IMG/VR virus record: IMGVR_UViG_3300010403_000038
Span: 1-39,939 of that record
Strand: one strand, 5' to 3'
DNA from: a virus
Length of the DNA: 39,939 nucleotides
This document shows, piece after piece, positions 35,748 to 39,939 of the stretch. Both the position numbers and the translations under genes were made by a program. Each line of letters opens with the position of its first letter. The first letter of the stretch is position 1. The notes beneath the pieces were generated by a model. The model had not been told where the DNA came from, searched no databases, and worked only from the letters and a program-made list of their open reading frames with translations.

Positions 35748-37226
35748 ATGGCCGCGCTCGCTTCCTGGCTCGGCGCTCTCGGCTTCGGGAGGGCCAGCGG
35801 CAACCGCCAGCCCGAGGGCGGAAATCTGTTCACGGCCTGGGGGATCGACCGCACGCTCGGCGGCGCGCCGCACGCGCTCGATCCACTCGATGGCACGGGC
35901 TGGCAGCGCAACTTGGACAAGCTCGGAGCGGGGGTGCTCCCGGTCGTCGAGGCGGTCTACACGCTCTACGCGAACGCTTTCGCGCAGCTTCGCCCGCACC
36001 ACAAGCGCATCGACCTCGATACGGGCAAGGTCGTCGAGATCACGACCTCCGCGGCGTCGCGTCTACTCATCCAGCCGAACTCGTACGAGGCGGGCGCGAC
36101 TCTCTTCGCGAGCATCGCGTGCGATCTCCTCCAGGGCGAGGCGCTCGTCATCGCGTTACTCAACGATCGACAGGAGCCGGCCTCGTTACACTTGATTCCA
36201 CGTGGAACATGGACGCCGCGCATCGATCCCGAGACGCACGAGATCTATTACTTCGCAAGCAACGACGAATCGCTGCTGTTCTCGCCGCAGGTACAGGTCG
36301 CCGACGTCGAGCAGAACCGGCTCTTCGTCGTCCCGGCGCGCAATGCGCTGCACTTTCGCTGGCGTACGCCGCGCCACCGACTGATCGGCGAGTCGCCCTT
36401 CGCCGCCGCCGGGCTCGCTGCCGGGGTCAACGTCGCGCTCAGCCGGACGCAGTTGATGTTCGTCGAGAACATGCGACGCGTCTCGACCGTTCTCTCGACG
36501 GACACGATCCTCAACGGTCAGCAGATGAAGGAGCTTCGCGAGGCATTCGATCTCCAGGCCGCGAAGTGGGCGACCGGCGGCATCCCGATCCTCTCCGGGG
36601 GCTTGAAGATGTCGAGCGCGACGCTCGGCGCGATCGACGAGAGCGTGATCGCGAGCTTGCGGTTTTCCAACGAGGAGGTCGCGCGCTGCGCAGGGGTGCC
36701 CCCGCCGATGTACGGCGACCTCTCGGCCGGTGCGATCGTCAACTCCGAGACCCTCGTTCGGCATTGGCTCTCAGTCTCGCTCGGCGGCCTCATCGAGCGC
36801 TTCGAGCGCGAGCTCGATCGCCTCTTCCGGCTCGACGGTCGGCACGACTTGATCGAGATGTCCACCGAGGCGCTCCTGCGCTCCGATCTCGCCGCGCAGG
36901 CCGAGGCGCTCGCCAAGCTCGTCCAGGGCGGCGTCCAGACACCGGACGAGTCGCGCCGCTCGCTCGGCCTCGGGCCGGCGGCCGGCGGCGACCAGCTCTT
37001 CGTCCAGCGCCAGATGGTACCGATCACGCTCGCCGCGGAGCTCGCGCAGGCCGAGCTCGATAAGGCGACCGCACCGCCGCCACCGCCGCCGCCGCCTGAT
37101 CCGGCGTTCGTCGATCCGAACGCCGACCCGGCTGCCGATCCGAACGTTGATCCGGCGCTCGCCCAGGACGTCGCGCGCAGCGCGATGGAGCGCGCGCTTC
37201 GCGCCGCAAGAGAGGCTCGACCATGA
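35748..37226 (+). CDS. Portal protein, HK97 family
   Basis: 492 residues from ATG 35748. Recognisable HK97-portal segments: VVEAVYTLYANAFAQL, LLIQPNSYEAG, SLHLIPRGTWTPRID, ALHFRWRTP, RLIGESPFAAAGLAAGVNVA, and the core MSSATLGAIDESVIASLRFS followed by EEVARCAGVPPPMYGDLS. The C-terminal tail is Pro/Asp-rich (eight Pro in a row, then repeated N-(A/V)-D-P). It forms the 12-fold ring through which DNA enters. It is coded after the capsid gene, not before it as is usual. Confidence 0.93.
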   Translation: MAALASWLGALGFGRASGNRQPEGGNLFTAWGIDRTLGGAPHALDPLDGTGWQRNLDKLGAGVLPVVEAVYTLYANAFAQLRPHHKRIDLDTGKVVEITTSAASRLLIQPNSYEAGATLFASIACDLLQGEALVIALLNDRQEPASLHLIPRGTWTPRIDPETHEIYYFASNDESLLFSPQVQVADVEQNRLFVVPARNALHFRWRTPRHRLIGESPFAAAGLAAGVNVALSRTQLMFVENMRRVSTVLSTDTILNGQQMKELREAFDLQAAKWATGGIPILSGGLKMSSATLGAIDESVIASLRFSNEEVARCAGVPPPMYGDLSAGAIVNSETLVRHWLSVSLGGLIERFERELDRLFRLDGRHDLIEMSTEALLRSDLAAQAEALAKLVQGGVQTPDESRRSLGLGPAAGGDQLFVQRQMVPITLAAELAQAELDKATAPPPPPPPPDPAFVDPNADPAADPNVDPALAQDVARSAMERALRAAREARP

Positions 37227-38197
37227 TGACGCCCGAAGAGCGCGCCGGGATGGCCGCGGCGATCAACGAAGCGATCGCACTCGGCTGCGCCGCCGTGCGC
37301 GAGGCGTGCGCGCGCGAACTCGCGGACGTTCGGCGCTCGACGGCCGAGGAGCTCGCCGCGGTACGCGCGCACGCCCAGCGCGCCGACGAGCGCGCCGAGG
37401 CGCTCCAGCGCGAGCTCGACGCGACGCGCGAGCTCGCCGCGCAGGCGCCGATTCAGACGATGCTCGTCGACGCCGTGGGGGATCTCCACGTCGTGCAGCG
37501 TGGGGGCGTCACGACGACAGCGAACCTCGCAGCGCTCGGCACTCGGATCGCCGCCGCAGTCGACTCCGGCGTTGGCGCACTCGGCGCGAGCCTCCGCGCC
37601 GAGGTCGGCGCGCACGTCGCGCGCGAGGTGATGCGCTTCGGCAGCGCCCCGCGCTGGAGCCGTAGCGCGTTCTACGGTGAGGGCGCCGTCGTCTCGTGCT
37701 ACAACGGCCGCACCTACGAGCTCGCGCCCGGCACGCGCGCGTCGATCGCGCAGGAGCCGGGCGAGCACCCCGAGGTCTGGCAGCGCATCGGCTCGCACGG
37801 TCTGCGCGTGATGAAGTCCAAGCCCGCGGTTCCCGAGCCGGGCGACGTCTACACCGAGGGCGAGTCGCGTTTCATCTTCGACGGCGAGACGACGACGCTC
37901 TTCGTCCCGCGCGCGACCAAGCAAAGCGACATCGACCGCAGCTTCAAGGCCGCGAACTCGCTCGCCGCATCGGCGTTCGAGCACGCGACGCGCGCCGAGC
38001 GCATGGCCGAGAGCCACGAGGCGCGGCTCGACGTAGTCGAGCGCGAGGCGTCGAACAATGCGCTGTGGATCGCCGAGGAAGGCGAAGCCGCCGTCCTGCG
38101 TTCCGCGACGACCGAGGCCTGGGTCGCCGAGCGCGCCGACGAGATCGACGCGGCGCTCCTCGACCTGCCGCAGCCCGAGGGGGCGAGTGCATCATGA
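37223..38197 (+). CDS. Head-module protein with coiled coil and CBM5/12-like domain
   Basis: 324 residues. Residues 1-75 form an Ala/Glu/Arg coiled coil (VRREACARELADV type heptads are clear throughout). Residues about 145-190 (FYGEGAVVSCYNGRTYEL, later PEVWQRIGS) resemble the chitin-binding CBM5/12 fold: a 'G..V.y.g..Y.a....PG..p..W' pattern. The last 100 residues are helical again. It lies between portal and head-tail connector genes and overlaps the portal gene by ATGA. It may be a minor head or decoration protein able to bind glycans; this is inference. Confidence 0.5.
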   Translation: MMTPEERAGMAAAINEAIALGCAAVREACARELADVRRSTAEELAAVRAHAQRADERAEALQRELDATRELAAQAPIQTMLVDAVGDLHVVQRGGVTTTANLAALGTRIAAAVDSGVGALGASLRAEVGAHVAREVMRFGSAPRWSRSAFYGEGAVVSCYNGRTYELAPGTRASIAQEPGEHPEVWQRIGSHGLRVMKSKPAVPEPGDVYTEGESRFIFDGETTTLFVPRATKQSDIDRSFKAANSLAASAFEHATRAERMAESHEARLDVVEREASNNALWIAEEGEAAVLRSATTEAWVAERADEIDAALLDLPQPEGASAS

Positions 38198-38751
38198 TCG
38201 TTCGCACGCAGACCGACCTGTCGATGTTGCCCGACGCGATGCTCCTCACGGTCAAGGGCCACGCCCGCGTCGAGCACGCGCGCGACGATGTCCTCCTGCG
38301 AAGCTACACCGCGGCGGCGATCAGCCTCATCGAGCGCAAGTGCAACGTGTCGCTGAATCCGGCGACGTACACCGTCTCGGCCGACGAGCTGCGCTACGGG
38401 TACGGTCTTCAGCCGGGCTGGTGGCTACCGCTGAACAACGTTCACCAGTTCGACGCGACCGACGCGGCCGGGAACGACATCGCCGCCGACTTCCTGCTCG
38501 GCAACATGGACTTCGGCGGGAGCTCGTCGAGCTACCTCTACCCGGCGAGCGAGACGAGTCCCTCGATGCCGTGCTCGGCTGTCCTGACGTTGAGCGTCGG
38601 CGTCGATGATCCGGCGCTCCTCGCGCCGGAGTTCCTCGCGCTGATCCTGCGCGCGACGGCCTCGCTCTACGAAAACCGCGAAGCGAGCCTCGATCTCTGG
38701 GCCGCGACCTTCGCCTCCGAGTTGATGTCGATGTGGAGACCCTGCGCATGA
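38194..38751 (+). CDS. Head-tail connector protein, gp6-like
   Basis: 185 residues. Helical N-terminus (HARDDVLLRSYTAAAISLIE) followed by a beta insert (YTVSADELRY, WWLPLNNVHQFD) and a C-terminal helical bundle (EFLALILRATASLYENREAS) is the gp6/gp15 adaptor plan ('phage_connect'). It binds the portal ring from below. ATG 38194 overlaps the upstream stop. Confidence 0.8.
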   Translation: MIVRTQTDLSMLPDAMLLTVKGHARVEHARDDVLLRSYTAAAISLIERKCNVSLNPATYTVSADELRYGYGLQPGWWLPLNNVHQFDATDAAGNDIAADFLLGNMDFGGSSSSYLYPASETSPSMPCSAVLTLSVGVDDPALLAPEFLALILRATASLYENREASLDLWAATFASELMSMWRPCA

Positions 38752-39083
38752 AAGCCGGACGCCTGCGCCATCGGATGCGCCTGGAAGCGCCCACGCGCTC
38801 GACCGACGCCTTCGGCGGCGCGGTCAAGACCTGGACCGCCATGGCCGAGGTCGACGCCGCGATCGACTCGATCTCGGGGCGCGAGTTCCTCGCCGCCGAC
38901 CGCGAGCTCGCCGGTGTGACGTGGCGCATTACGATCCGGGAGCTTCCGGGCCTGAGCGTTCAGCCCGACTGGCGCGCGGTCGATATCGACGCGCCGCGTG
39001 TCTTCGACTTCGTCGAGATCCTGCCCTCGCACAATCGCGCCGAACTCACGATTGCCGCCCTCTGCGGCCAGTCGCAACCCTGA
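38748..39083 (+). CDS. Head closure / head-tail joining protein (gp16-like)
   Basis: 111 residues from ATG 38748 (ATGA overlap). The family pattern is clear: LRHRMRLEAPTRSTDAFGG, then TWTAMAEVDAAIDSISGREF, then TWRITIRELPG and a VFDFVEI strand. These PF05521-type proteins form the stopper ring under the adaptor and hold DNA in the head. The tail gene module starts directly after it. Confidence 0.85.
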   Translation: MKAGRLRHRMRLEAPTRSTDAFGGAVKTWTAMAEVDAAIDSISGREFLAADRELAGVTWRITIRELPGLSVQPDWRAVDIDAPRVFDFVEILPSHNRAELTIAALCGQSQP

Positions 39084-39113
39084 CCCCCCCCTCGACCTCG
39101 GAGGCCCGACACC

Positions 39114-39770
39114 ATGTCCAAGATCAAGAGCGATGCCCACATCTTCCTCACCGTCGTCGGCGCAGCCGATGCCGCGCCCGTCGCGATCACGTCCTGGTCG
39201 ACCGCCGGCCCCGTCGTCGTCACCGCGACGAACACGCTCGCCGAGGGCGACTTCGCACGCATCGCAGGCTCGGGCAGCGCCGCAGTCGACGGCTACGCGT
39301 GGCGCGTGACGAACCCGACCGCGACCGACTTCGAGCTCGCCGACGCCGACCCGGCGCTCATCGGCACGCCCGTCGCGGGGACGTTCCAGCCCTACACGAA
39401 GGTGGGCACGGGCGCGATGCTCACCGCCTGCATGGCCTCGATCACCGTTGCCGGGCAGGAACCCGACTCGATCGCGATGGATGACATGTGCGGATCGAAC
39501 ACCGTCCTGGGCGACGCGAAGCCGCCGACGCTCACCTTCCAGGGCTTCTCGGACGCCGCGAGCGAGGGCTACAAGAACCTGTGGCGCGCCTCGATCGCCG
39601 ACCCGAAGCCCACCGTCTGGTGCCTCGTGGACTTCACCGACGCGGGCGGCTACATCTTCGGCCCGGTCCAGGTCGGCGCGATCTCGATCACCGGGGCGAC
39701 GAGCCAGGGTCTCCAGTTCAACGGCACGGGCACCTTCACCGAGGTGCCAACCTACTCCTGGGCGCTGTGA
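39114..39770 (+). CDS. Major tail tube protein
   Basis: 218 residues, with GGAGG about 8 bases before ATG 39114. The body is beta-rich. Residues about 20-90 form an inserted domain with the pattern VVVTATNTLAEGDFARIAG then FELADADPALIGT, seen in many tail tube proteins. The later part (PTLTFQGFSDAASEG, IFGPVQVGAISITGA) matches the lambda gpV-like tube fold. Position between head closure and chaperone genes is the standard place for the tube gene. Confidence 0.75.
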   Translation: MSKIKSDAHIFLTVVGAADAAPVAITSWSTAGPVVVTATNTLAEGDFARIAGSGSAAVDGYAWRVTNPTATDFELADADPALIGTPVAGTFQPYTKVGTGAMLTACMASITVAGQEPDSIAMDDMCGSNTVLGDAKPPTLTFQGFSDAASEGYKNLWRASIADPKPTVWCLVDFTDAGGYIFGPVQVGAISITGATSQGLQFNGTGTFTEVPTYSWAL

Positions 39771-39771
39771 T

Positions 39772-39939
39772 ATGACCGACTACGCCTCTCTGCCTGATGC
39801 GACCCTCGACGTCGACGAGCTCCCGCTCGCGCTCCAGGTCGAACCGGTAGCCGGCCTCGACGAGCTCGGCCCCGCGCCCGAGCTGCACGAGCTCAATTGC
39901 TGGGAGCTCCACCGCGTCATGCGCGCCGCGCCCGACGGC
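39772..39939 (+). CDS. Tail assembly chaperone, gpG-like (5' part, continues at base 1)
   Basis: The first 56 codons of the chaperone gene, ATG 39772, one base after the tail tube stop. The N-terminus is acidic (LPDATLDVDELPLALQ) and ends with HELNCWELHRVMRAAPDG. Bases 39925-39939 equal bases 1-15, and after removing that overlap the frame continues to the stop at 211-213, for 121 residues in total. Gene order and the downstream slippery site support the chaperone call. The ribosome-binding site is weak, so it is probably translated by coupling to the tube gene. Confidence 0.7.
   Translation, partial: MTDYASLPDATLDVDELPLALQVEPVAGLDELGPAPELHELNCWELHRVMRAAPDG
39925..39939. repeat. 15-base terminal overlap with the window start
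   Basis: The last 15 bases (GCCGCGCCCGACGGC) equal bases 1-15 and join one open frame. This is the usual mark of an assembled circular or circularly permuted genome opened at an arbitrary place, not a real physical end. Confidence 0.85.

Noticed and set aside
1-39939. tRNA genes
   Set aside because: No cloverleaf with the T-arm GTTCGA-type sequence was found on reading either strand; a covariance search was not possible.

Overview
The window is a complete, or nearly complete, genome of a temperate, tailed, double-stranded DNA phage of the siphovirus type (long non-contractile tail, HK97-fold capsid). It is GC-rich, with short overlapping genes and many ATGA start/stop overlaps. The first 15 bases are repeated exactly as the last 15 bases, and one reading frame (the tail assembly chaperone) runs in frame across that join. 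The sequence is therefore best read as a circular or circularly permuted map of about 39.9 kb, opened arbitrarily inside a tail gene. Small-protein families I recognise (RecE-type exonuclease, a TipJ-type tail tip protein, DUF1833, DUF551, 'HTPGPW' and 'MSYC' proteins) point to a Pseudomonadota host, most likely beta- or gammaproteobacterial. This is inference; no host gene is present.

Layout on the circle. (1) 29.6-39.9 kb then 0-10.5 kb, plus strand: HNH nuclease, small and large terminase, a fused prohead protease-major capsid protein, minor head genes, portal (placed after the capsid), head-tail joining genes, tail tube, a G/T-type chaperone pair with a -1 frameshift site, tape measure, NlpC/P60 tail peptidase, TipJ tail tip, tail fibre, and small genes ending with a lipoprotein. 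(2) 10.5-20.5 kb, minus strand: small accessory genes, a beta-helix protein and a GH5-like protein in one operon, a 443-residue protein of unknown function, a large serine recombinase, and a regulatory/small-protein operon. (3) 20.6-24.1 kb, minus strand: a recombination operon (RecE-like exonuclease, candidate annealing protein, small genes). (4) 24.2-29.6 kb, plus strand: Cro-like regulator, replication initiator carrying iterons, RusA resolvase, then a DNA-modification block.

The most interesting system is at 27.3-29.6 kb. A ParB-like protein, a C5-cytosine methyltransferase and a CmoA homologue are encoded as overlapping genes. CmoA makes carboxy-S-adenosylmethionine. The methyltransferase has every catalytic motif, but the near-invariant Asn of motif X (GN-A-V-P-P) is replaced by Arg. 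As I recall, Lys or Arg at this position in the engineered enzyme M.MpeI (N374) switches it from SAM to carboxy-SAM, producing 5-carboxymethylcytosine. The pair therefore looks like a natural phage DNA carboxymethylation system.

Other notable points are a C-CCC-CCA frameshift site, a protease-capsid fusion, an origin with two repeat classes inside the initiator gene, a GH5-like protein that appears to lack its nucleophile, and the absence of a recognisable endolysin/holin cassette or CI-type repressor.
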